A stretch of 64,000 nucleotides of DNA. Origin: Mycolicibacterium sp. CBMA 247. Its GTDB lineage: Bacteria; Actinomycetota; Actinomycetes; Mycobacteriales; Mycobacteriaceae. The position numbers and the translations under genes were made by a program. The notes under the pieces were generated by a model. It searched no databases. It worked only from the letters and a program-made list of their open reading frames with translations, and had not been told where the DNA came from. Shown piece by piece: positions 24,355 to 31,212 of the stretch (the stretch's first letter is position 1; each line of letters starts with the position of its first letter). The DNA is taken from the NCBI RefSeq assembly GCF_009729095.1, contig NZ_VTGX01000003.1:558001-622000 (forward strand), written 5' to 3'.

Positions 24355-24386
24355 AGCATGAACCCTGTACCCAGGTACTGAGTCAA
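24355..24386 (-). promoter_or_regulatory. MerR-type promoter/operator of merR-merB
   Basis: On the minus strand TTGACT (-35, 24381-24386) is followed by the dyad GTACCTGGGTAC (24367-24378) and a -10-like CATGCT (24355-24360). The 19-20 bp spacer with a dyad inside is the hallmark of MerR-activated promoters. Confidence 0.75.
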
Positions 24387-24443
24387 CCGGCCGGCGACAT
24401 CGTCATCGCGGGAACGGGTAGGTGACATTGGTGGCGGCGGATT

Positions 24444-25301
24444 TCAGTGCACGAGTTCGCCGTTGGGGCGTTGTGGTTCACCGGTGCGTCGGTGCACTGG
24501 CACCGGCACCGGCACCGGATCCAGCGGGTGCCGCCGGATCTGGATGCTCTGATAGACGATCAAGGCGATCATCGTGGCCAATAATGTTGCTGAGGTCCAC
24601 ATCGTGCCCCACCCCATGCCACCGTGATCCTGCGGCTTGCTGAAGAAATCCCCCGCGGTCGCGCCCAGGGGGCGGGTGAGCACGAAGGCAATCCAGAACA
24701 ACAGCATGCCGTTTATCCGGGTGAAGTAGTGGGCGGCCAACAGCACGGCCATGATCACCGACAGCACCAGGGCGCTGTCGCGGAACCCGAACCCGAGGCT
24801 GTCGGCGAGAAAGTCACCGCTGGAGGTACCGAGGCTGTTGGAGAACACGATCGCAATCCAGTACAGCAGCTCACCTCGAAACGTGGCGACATTCTCCACA
24901 TCCAGCGTCTGACCGCTCTGCCACCAGATGATGAAGACGATGATCAACCCGGTGGTCAGGATGGCCGCACCCCCGGTGTAGCCGACCCCGCCGGTGCGGT
25001 TCATCAGATCCGACATCGTGGTGCCGGCGGTGCTGGTCAGCGCGATCGCCGTCCAGAAGATCGCCGGATGAAACCGGCGGGCCGCCAGTTGCACGCCGAC
25101 CGCCACGATCAGCAGCCCGAAGAAGATCAGCGTGGCCACGAGATAGCCGACGTTCAAGGTCTGGGCCAGAAGGTCGCCGCCCGTTTCCCCCAGAGTGGTC
25201 GCGACGATCTTGAGGATCCAGAACAACACGGTGACGTGGGGCAATTTGCGCATCACCTTGTCCGTCGACGAGCCCCGGCTACCGGACATGGTCACCGACA
25301 T
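24444..25301 (-). CDS. COG4705-type multi-pass membrane protein
   Basis: ATG 25301 (GGGGAG upstream) gives 285 residues with about eight hydrophobic helices. The sequence shows internal repetition: HVTVLFWILKIVATTLGETGGD, LLYWIAIVFSNSLGTSSGDFL and LLFWIAFVLTRPLGATAGDF share a W-x-hydrophobic...LG-T-x-GD pattern. This pattern is typical of COG4705 'membrane-anchored' proteins of unknown function. A second, related protein is encoded at 27934-29181 on the other side of the two-component genes. Two copies of CTCAGCG spaced 11 bp lie upstream on the same strand and may bind the nearby response regulator. Confidence 0.75.
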   Translation of the reverse strand: MSVTMSGSRGSSTDKVMRKLPHVTVLFWILKIVATTLGETGGDLLAQTLNVGYLVATLIFFGLLIVAVGVQLAARRFHPAIFWTAIALTSTAGTTMSDLMNRTGGVGYTGGAAILTTGLIIVFIIWWQSGQTLDVENVATFRGELLYWIAIVFSNSLGTSSGDFLADSLGFGFRDSALVLSVIMAVLLAAHYFTRINGMLLFWIAFVLTRPLGATAGDFFSKPQDHGGMGWGTMWTSATLLATMIALIVYQSIQIRRHPLDPVPVPVPVHRRTGEPQRPNGELVH

Positions 25302-25421
25302 GACACTCCCCACTTCTGTCGCAGCGAACGGTCTTGGCCAACCCACCCCTACTCGGGTCACGGCCCACGGGTTCACCGCCACGATGCGACGAACCGCAAT
25401 AACTACCACCGTGGCCAACCG

Positions 25422-25440
25422 ACGCTGAGAACGCGCTGAG
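25422..25440 (-). promoter_or_regulatory. Direct repeat upstream of the first COG4705 gene
   Basis: On the minus strand CTCAGCGCGTTCTCAGCGT contains two CTCAGCG units starting 11 bases apart, about one helical turn, as for OmpR/PhoB-type regulators. TTCTCAGCGT also occurs upstream of the second COG4705 gene. Confidence 0.45.
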
Positions 25441-25500
25441 CGATCCTGAAATCCCTGCTCGCCGCCATCGCGGCGCGGACTCCAGGACAAGCAACGGTCA

Positions 25501-25520
25501 ACGCTCAGCGTTCTCACAGC
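25501..25520 (+). promoter_or_regulatory. Related site upstream of the small peptide and response regulator
   Basis: GCTCAGCGTTCTCACAG on the plus strand resembles the CTCAGCG repeats upstream of the two COG4705 genes. It lies ~75 bp before the small ORF that precedes the response regulator, a possible autoregulatory site. Confidence 0.35.
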
Positions 25521-25593
25521 TACCTGCTGTCAGCCTGTCAGCATCCCCGATAGCCACTCCGTGTGAGCGGCTGAAACCTCGTGAAAGGTGTTG

Positions 25594-25770
25594 ATGGACA
25601 TGACTGCCCGACGAGAAGCGATGAACCTGATCATCGGTGCGCTGATGCTGGTGGCGGCGGCAGTTACCGTCACCGAGGCCCACGAACGGGCACAGCACAC
25701 ACCTGCGGTGTCAGTCGGCGAACACCTCGAACGTGCCGGCACTGTCGATGCGGCGCTGCCCGGCAGCTGA
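25594..25770 (+). CDS. Small membrane or secreted peptide ahead of the response regulator
   Basis: GAAAGG before ATG 25594 supports a 58-residue product: MDMTARREAMNLIIGALM, one hydrophobic segment (residues ~12-27) and a soluble tail containing HERAQHT. It could be a signal-anchored peptide. It ends 34 bp before the response-regulator start on the same strand, so it is probably co-transcribed with it. No family is recognised. A GTG at 25588 and an ATG at 25600 are alternative starts. Confidence 0.45.
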   Translation: MDMTARREAMNLIIGALMLVAAAVTVTEAHERAQHTPAVSVGEHLERAGTVDAALPGS

Positions 25771-25804
25771 TAGCCGCCACAGCCACCTGTGACAGGCTGC
25801 CCAA

Positions 25805-26482
25805 GTGAGAGTGCTGCTGGTCGAAGATGAGCCAAGCCTGACCGAAACGATCACCGCCGGCTTGCGCGCCGAAGGGTTCGTCGTGGTCGCGGTCGCCGAC
25901 GGTGTCGAGGGCTTGTGGCAGGCCATCCACGAGCAATTCGACGTGATTGTGCTCGACATCATGCTGCCGGGCCTCAACGGCTATGAGGTGCTGCGCAAGA
26001 TGCGCGCGGCGCACACGTGGACGCCAGTGCTGATGCTGACGGCCAAAGACGGCGACTACGACCAGACCGACGCGTTCGATTTGGGCGCCGATGACTATTT
26101 GACGAAGCCGTTCTCGTTCATTGTGCTCACCGCCCGCTTGCGGGCCCTGATCCGCCGGGGCGCCCCGCAGCGCCCCGTAGTGCTGACCGCCGGGGATATC
26201 TCGCTGGATCCAGCGCGCCGCGTCGTGTCCCGGGCTGGGCAGCCGGTGTCGCTGACACCGCGCGAATTCGCCCTGCTGGCCTATCTGTTGCGCAACAAGG
26301 ACACTGTGCTCACCAAAGCCGACATCTTGCACAACGTGTGGGACAGCCATTACGACGGGCCCGACAACGTGGTGGAAGTGTATGTCGGCTATCTGCGGCG
26401 CAAGATCGGCCCGCACACGATCACCACCCTGCGCGGGGCCGGCTACCGGCTGGAATCCGGCGAGTTCGCCAACGGCAACTGA
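25805..26482 (+). CDS. OmpR/PhoB family response regulator
   Basis: This 225-residue regulator has a receiver domain (VLLVEDEPSL acidic pocket, phospho-acceptor Asp51 in VIVLDIMLPG, MLTAKD, and the Lys in YLTKPF). The C-terminal winged helix follows (LTPREFALLAYLLRNKD, VVEVYVGYLRRKIG, TLRGAGYRL). The start is GTG 25805. Its likely partner kinase is encoded on the opposite strand, and the two 3' ends overlap by 40 bp, which is unusual because such pairs are normally co-directional. Candidate binding repeats lie before this gene's operon and before both neighbouring COG4705 genes. Confidence 0.93.
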   Translation: MRVLLVEDEPSLTETITAGLRAEGFVVVAVADGVEGLWQAIHEQFDVIVLDIMLPGLNGYEVLRKMRAAHTWTPVLMLTAKDGDYDQTDAFDLGADDYLTKPFSFIVLTARLRALIRRGAPQRPVVLTAGDISLDPARRVVSRAGQPVSLTPREFALLAYLLRNKDTVLTKADILHNVWDSHYDGPDNVVEVYVGYLRRKIGPHTITTLRGAGYRLESGEFANGN

Positions 26483-27849
26483 ACCGTCACCACCGTCCCC
26501 GGGACAGCCTCGCGGTCATCGATACTCACCGTGCCATTGTGCGCGGCAACAATCTCGGCGACGATCGCCAATCCCAACCCGGTGCCGCCGCCGCGGCGGG
26601 AACGGTCGGAATCCAATCGCACGAAACGCTCAAAGACCTTGTCGCGCTGAGCGGCCGGAATACCGGGCCCGTCGTCAGCCACCTGCACCAACGCGCTGTC
26701 GCCTTCTGCCCGCACGACGATGGTCACCTCGCCGGCGGCATGGCGGGCGGCATTGTCGGCCAGGTTGCGCAGCATCCGCACGAAACTGTCGGGGTCGACG
26801 CTGGCCTTCACCGCCGACAGCTGAGCCGTAATCCGCAGTTTGGTTTCGCGTCTGAGTCGCGCTACCTCGGCGGTGGCCAGATCGTCGAGGTCGACCTCGA
26901 TGCGGTGCAGCGGCAGCCCGTGCTCATCGGCGCGTGCCAGTAGCAGCAGATTCTCCACCAGCGACTGCATCCGACGAGCCTCGGGCAGCAGCGCTGTGGT
27001 GAGCAGGGTTCTGTCCAAGACGTCCGGATGGGTGACCCCGATCTCCAAGGCGGACACCACCGTTGCCAACGGGCTACGCAACTCGTGGGAGGCGTCCCCG
27101 ACAAACCGGCGTTGTGCGGCATGGCCGGCCTCGATGCGGGCCAGCATTTCGTTCATGGTCACCGCCAACGCCGAAATCTCATCCGACCTGCCCGCGACCG
27201 GGACCCGCTCAGCGAGATCGGAGGCACTGATCTCAGACACTCGCGACCGGATCGCCTCCACCGACCGCAACGACCGGCGCACCAGCAGATAGGTGACGAT
27301 CGCGGCCACCGCAGCGACGATCGGCGCGGTGATCGCCAGCATCTGTCCGACGGTGGACATCATCAATTCGATCGGCTCGATGCCCCCACCCACCAGCACC
27401 GTGTAGGGGCCACCCGCGCGGGAGTCGACAGTGATCGTGCTGACCCGCACATCGTCATCACCGGTCGCCAGCACCCCGACCCGCGAATCGCCGCTCTGCA
27501 CGGGGATCATCGGAGTGTTGGGTGCCCCATCCGAGCGCCGCGCCACTGCGCCGGTGGGGTCGATGACCTGCACGGCCACGATCCGGTGATCGGTGTCCAT
27601 CAGCACCGACTCCACTTCATCGGGCGGCTCTTTGCGCAGCACATCGGCTACCGCCTGCGCGCGGGCGACGGCGGCGTTATCGACATCGGCGCACATGAAC
27701 CGGTACAGCAATACCGACGAGGCCGACCCCACGATCACCAGACCGGCCAGCACCACCACCGCGGCCACCAAAGCCGACCGCACCGCGATCCCGCCGAACC
27801 AACCCCGCCAACGACCCAACAGCGCCGACAGCGCCGCGCGGCCCGTCAC
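26443..27849 (-). CDS. Sensor histidine kinase
   Basis: GTG 27849 has AAAGGA six bases upstream and gives ~468 residues; ATG-like starts up to 27915 are possible. The order is: TM1 (near RSALVAAVVVLAGLVIVG), an extracytoplasmic sensor of ~120 residues, TM2 (ITAPIVAAVAAIVTYLLV), HAMP, the H-box SHELRSPLATVV, N-box (MLRNLADNAARHA), G1 (DDGPGIP) and G2 (GGTGLGLAIV). Classical HK of the OmpR-partner type. It lies 84 bp downstream of a COG4705 membrane-protein gene on the same strand, and overlaps the response-regulator gene tail-to-tail by 40 bp. The stimulus is unknown. Confidence 0.92.
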   Translation of the reverse strand: MTGRAALSALLGRWRGWFGGIAVRSALVAAVVVLAGLVIVGSASSVLLYRFMCADVDNAAVARAQAVADVLRKEPPDEVESVLMDTDHRIVAVQVIDPTGAVARRSDGAPNTPMIPVQSGDSRVGVLATGDDDVRVSTITVDSRAGGPYTVLVGGGIEPIELMMSTVGQMLAITAPIVAAVAAIVTYLLVRRSLRSVEAIRSRVSEISASDLAERVPVAGRSDEISALAVTMNEMLARIEAGHAAQRRFVGDASHELRSPLATVVSALEIGVTHPDVLDRTLLTTALLPEARRMQSLVENLLLLARADEHGLPLHRIEVDLDDLATAEVARLRRETKLRITAQLSAVKASVDPDSFVRMLRNLADNAARHAAGEVTIVVRAEGDSALVQVADDGPGIPAAQRDKVFERFVRLDSDRSRRGGGTGLGLAIVAEIVAAHNGTVSIDDREAVPGTVVTVQLPLANSPDSSR

Positions 27850-27933
27850 CTTCGATCCTTTATGCACACCCTCATCCACCGACCCACTCCTACCCCACCG
27901 ACATCGGACAATCATCCTGGGGTCGGATCCTCG

Positions 27934-29181
27934 TCACTGCAGCGCGGTCAATAGCTGGGTGAGGGTGCGGGTCTCGCTGGCGGGGTCGGGATCATCGGCC
28001 CGCAGCGCCGACAGGACCTCGTCGATGTCGCCGTCGAGGACCGTCCACCCGGTCTCATCGAGCGGTTGCAGCGTGGGCTGATCGTTGTCCCACGCGGACT
28101 CCAGATCGGCGATACGGGCCGCCGCGCCCCTCTGATCCCCGGATTGCGCCTTGACCAGCGTGTCTTGGACGATGTTTCGGTAATGAGCGACACGGTCGGC
28201 CGGGAAGTACGCGGTGGCCGACTGACCGGGCGCAAGGACCGCTGCCGGGCTATCGGCGGCTTCCGATTCGGCGACGTTCGATAGGGCATGGGGCTGCCCG
28301 GCGGCCCACACGACCAACACCGCGGTCGTGGCCGCCACCGCCACATAGAACCCCAGCATGGTGCGCTCGCGCGCCACGCTGTTGATATCCGGGGACGGGG
28401 ACGCTGCGGTGGTCATGACATCGGCGTGAGTGACGGACAAGTAGGCCACGGTAGCCACGATGGCGGCGAGGAAGATCACGCTCGTCGCCGCCACACCCAC
28501 GCCCAAACCGTGTTGGTCACGCGGCGATCCAAGCCAATCGCCCAGATTCGCACCCAGCGGACGAGTAAGGATGTAGGCCAGCCAGAACGCCAGCACCGGA
28601 TTTGCGCCCAGCCGCCACCCGATCACCACGGCGGCGATCAAGGCGGCCGGCAGCAGTACCGCGGTACCAGGCCCCCAGCCGGTAAGTTCCAACGTCCAGT
28701 CACCGGCGGCGGTGCCCAGGGAGAATGTCACCAAAACCGCCAGCCAGTAGAACAATTCGCGCGGCAGTGTGGTGATGCTATGGATCGACAGTGTCTGCTC
28801 CCGGCGGTACCAGACGCCGAACACCAGACACAACAACACCGCGAATACACCGGTGCTCACGCGCAGCGGGACGGCGAAAGTGTCGGTGAGAATATCGGTG
28901 TAGAGGGTTCCGGTCACACTGACCACCACGACCGTCAGCCAATACACCGACGGTACATAGCGATCCAGCCAAAGCTGCCACCCCAACACGACGGCGAGCA
29001 CCACGGTGAAGATCAGCGCCGTGCGAATCAAACCGACGCCGAGCGTCATGTTGATCCAGTCTGCAAAACTCTCGCCCACCGTGGTGCACAGGATCTTGAT
29101 CACCCAGAACCACACGGTGACCGCGGGAACCTTGCTCACCATCACCCGGACGCTGCCAGTGCGTTCAATTGCATCGGTCAC
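27934..29181 (-). CDS. COG4705-type membrane protein with C-terminal soluble extension
   Basis: GTG 29181 gives ~415 residues. About eight helices carry the same repeated pattern as the protein at 24444-25301 (FWVIKILCTTVGESFADW, LFYWLAVLVTFSLGTAAGDW, LAFWLAYILTRPLGANLGDW). One further TM helix (LGFYVAVAATTAVLVVWAAG) and a ~110-residue soluble tail follow, rich in Asp/Gln and suggestive of a helical domain. It probably heads an operon with the histidine kinase. TTCTCAGCGT lies ~35-45 bp upstream of the start. Function unknown; the link with the kinase suggests a sensor accessory or regulated target. Confidence 0.75.
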   Translation of the reverse strand: MTDAIERTGSVRVMVSKVPAVTVWFWVIKILCTTVGESFADWINMTLGVGLIRTALIFTVVLAVVLGWQLWLDRYVPSVYWLTVVVVSVTGTLYTDILTDTFAVPLRVSTGVFAVLLCLVFGVWYRREQTLSIHSITTLPRELFYWLAVLVTFSLGTAAGDWTLELTGWGPGTAVLLPAALIAAVVIGWRLGANPVLAFWLAYILTRPLGANLGDWLGSPRDQHGLGVGVAATSVIFLAAIVATVAYLSVTHADVMTTAASPSPDINSVARERTMLGFYVAVAATTAVLVVWAAGQPHALSNVAESEAADSPAAVLAPGQSATAYFPADRVAHYRNIVQDTLVKAQSGDQRGAAARIADLESAWDNDQPTLQPLDETGWTVLDGDIDEVLSALRADDPDPASETRTLTQLLTALQ

Positions 29182-29213
29182 ACCGCCACACGGTATGGAC
29201 CACAACCTGAACC

Positions 29214-29224
29214 CACGCTGAGAA
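29214..29224 (-). promoter_or_regulatory. TTCTCAGCGT site upstream of the second COG4705 gene
   Basis: ATTCTCAGCGT on the minus strand, 33-43 bp before GTG 29181, repeats the core found at 25422-25431. It is a candidate response-regulator target near the -35 position. Confidence 0.4.
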
Positions 29225-29275
29225 TCAGCGGCGCGCACATACTGGCCGCACCCACAGAAAGCAGCGGACCTTCGG

Positions 29276-30856
29276 CTACAGCCGAGCCGCCATGACGACG
29301 AGGCCGTAGGCCACCGCAAAGCGATGGCCCAGCTGCCCGGCCACGTTGCCACGCCCGACACTGACCTCGTGACCGAGTTGTTCGCTGACTGCCCGGACGA
29401 GTTCGTCGTCACTGGCTCCGCCACCGACGAGCAAGACCCCGGTTGCGCCGGGCGCCACCTGCTCGATCCCCCTCATCACGTTGCCGCCGATGACGAGCCG
29501 TTTGGCCGCGAGTCGCCAACTGCGCCACTCCGTGCCAGACATCCGCGACGTGAAGGGCAGCAGGCCGCTGGGAGCCGAGGTAAGCAGCCACCCGGTGCAT
29601 CGGCCGTTGATGGGCTTGTCGAGGAACTGGCGCCGGCCATGTTCGTCTTCCACGAGTTGAACGGTGACAGCAGTGACCGCCTCCATGCGTTTCGCGTATT
29701 CGGCTGCGCTCCTGGAGATGTCCAGTGCTGTGGCTGTGGCGGTGGTGAGGAGCTGTCCCGCGCCGGGCAGGACGAGGCGGGACCCATCGGTCACGACGTC
29801 GACGGTTCCCCCTCCGACGTCCACCACGACGACTCCGTCGATGACACCGGGCGTAGTGAGGGCCCCGACACGTGCGGCGGCAGCCTCCGAGTCGATCCGC
29901 GTCACCGCAACCCCGAGGGCTTCCCCGAGCTCATCGGCGCCTGCCGGTGGGGCCTCTTCGCCACCCATGGTGGCCATCACCAGACTGTCGACCACGACCG
30001 ATCCGCGCCGTGAATTGGCTTGCGCGGCAACATCAGCCAGATGGATGATATGCGTCAATTCCGCCTGTTCACCCGACGGGACAGCCGGCTCAGGAATCCG
30101 CGGGGCCGGCGTCGCCGGTTCAGTGCTGTCGAGGCAGACCACCGCGCACGCACTGTCGAAGAGCTGGTCGGCGACGACACGGGCGTCGACGCGTTCGTCC
30201 TCCTGGAGTCCGAACACGTCGGCCAGCCAGAACGGGTCGGTGAGTCGCTGAAGTGGCGCCACACCCTGGCGCACCTCGACCGCGACCAGCGTCGCCGAAA
30301 GCAGTTGTGGTACATCGACATCGTCGACCACCGGCAGTGCGGCCCTCAACCGGTTGGACACGAGCACGGCCTCGTCGTTCGCCGTCAGCACCGCGACGAC
30401 ATTCCGGCCGTCCGCAACGGCCGCATTCACCGCGCCGGCCACCTCGCGGTAGCCCCATTCCCGGGTCGCGCACGCGACGACGGGGCCGTCGGGGTCGACC
30501 TCGTCGAGAAGTTCGACCGGCACCGGAACCCCGACACCGACGGCGTCGCCGGCGGTGGTTGCTGCCGACCGGGTGGCGATGGTGAGCCGCCCCGTGCGCC
30601 GGGTCTCCAACTTCACCCGCTCGACGGACGAGTGGACCGGTGGCGTCGGCGCGAACGCGGCCCGGTCGATCACCAGCCCGTGGGTGTCCGCCAGCCGTCG
30701 GGCCAGCTGCGCGGCGCCCTGTATCGCCCGAGATGACCCCTTGCCGCCGCGCGTCGGCGTGCGTGCACTGGCCAGTACGTCGAGTTCGGTTCCCTCGCGG
30801 CAGAGGACCACCTCGGTGGTGGCGTTGCCGATGTCGACGCCGGCCCAAATGGTCAT
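29276..30856 (-). CDS. Diol/glycerol dehydratase reactivating factor, large subunit
   Basis: This 526-residue protein is of the DdrA/PduG/GdrA type, an ATP-dependent chaperone-like factor that swaps damaged cobalamin out of the dehydratase. The actin-like ATPase motifs are visible: WAGVDIGNATTEVVL (phosphate 1), VVVVDVGGGTVDVV (phosphate 2) and VLLVGGGASDDELVRAV (adenosine). Its start overlaps the stop of the small-subunit gene by four bases, placing it third in the dehydratase operon. No small reactivase subunit is evident nearby. Confidence 0.9.
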   Translation of the reverse strand: MTIWAGVDIGNATTEVVLCREGTELDVLASARTPTRGGKGSSRAIQGAAQLARRLADTHGLVIDRAAFAPTPPVHSSVERVKLETRRTGRLTIATRSAATTAGDAVGVGVPVPVELLDEVDPDGPVVACATREWGYREVAGAVNAAVADGRNVVAVLTANDEAVLVSNRLRAALPVVDDVDVPQLLSATLVAVEVRQGVAPLQRLTDPFWLADVFGLQEDERVDARVVADQLFDSACAVVCLDSTEPATPAPRIPEPAVPSGEQAELTHIIHLADVAAQANSRRGSVVVDSLVMATMGGEEAPPAGADELGEALGVAVTRIDSEAAAARVGALTTPGVIDGVVVVDVGGGTVDVVTDGSRLVLPGAGQLLTTATATALDISRSAAEYAKRMEAVTAVTVQLVEDEHGRRQFLDKPINGRCTGWLLTSAPSGLLPFTSRMSGTEWRSWRLAAKRLVIGGNVMRGIEQVAPGATGVLLVGGGASDDELVRAVSEQLGHEVSVGRGNVAGQLGHRFAVAYGLVVMAARL

Positions 30857-31212
30857 CGCAGCAGGCCGCGCCGCTGGTAGACGTCCGCGGCTTCACGCAC
30901 GAACTCGGCGCAGATAGGTGCGTCCTGCGTGCCGAGCCGCTGAGCGAGCTCCTGCAGCTCGGCGAACGTGGAGCGCCCCGGTCGCAGCGCCTCGTACGCC
31001 GCCAGCATGTCCTCAGCGCTCAACGCGGTCATTTCGGCCGCCCGCCTCAGGTTCATCGCCAGCTGCGCCGATCCGGTGCGTTCGGCGGTCTCCGCCTGCA
31101 CGAGCAGGGTCTCGCGGCTGATCCGGATATCGTCCAGCGCCAGGTCGCCACTGCGGGCGGCCTCGACAGTCACCTCGGCGACGCTGCGGCCTGAGTGTGA
31201 AGAGATGGTCAT
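30853..31212 (-). CDS. Diol dehydratase small subunit
   Basis: This 119-residue protein matches the small (gamma, PduE-like) subunit of B12-dependent diol dehydratase: SGDLALDDIRISRETLLVQAETAERTG and LRPGRSTFAELQELAQRLG are typical. It is shorter than PduE because it lacks the N-terminal extension used for microcompartment targeting in Salmonella-type enzymes. This fits the absence of shell-protein genes here. Both its ends overlap the neighbouring genes by four bases. Confidence 0.87.
   Translation of the reverse strand: MTISSHSGRSVAEVTVEAARSGDLALDDIRISRETLLVQAETAERTGSAQLAMNLRRAAEMTALSAEDMLAAYEALRPGRSTFAELQELAQRLGTQDAPICAEFVREAADVYQRRGLLR

Noticed and set aside
28288..29295. 335-codon plus-strand open frame opposite a membrane-protein gene
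   Set aside because: The translation is a His/Gln/Arg-rich shadow of the COG4705 coding strand, with no ribosome-binding site or domain.
29324..30013. Long plus-strand open frames opposite the dehydratase reactivase gene
   Set aside because: They are shadows of the minus-strand reactivase, which has clear ATPase motifs; the plus-strand translations are Arg/Gly/Pro-rich and match nothing.
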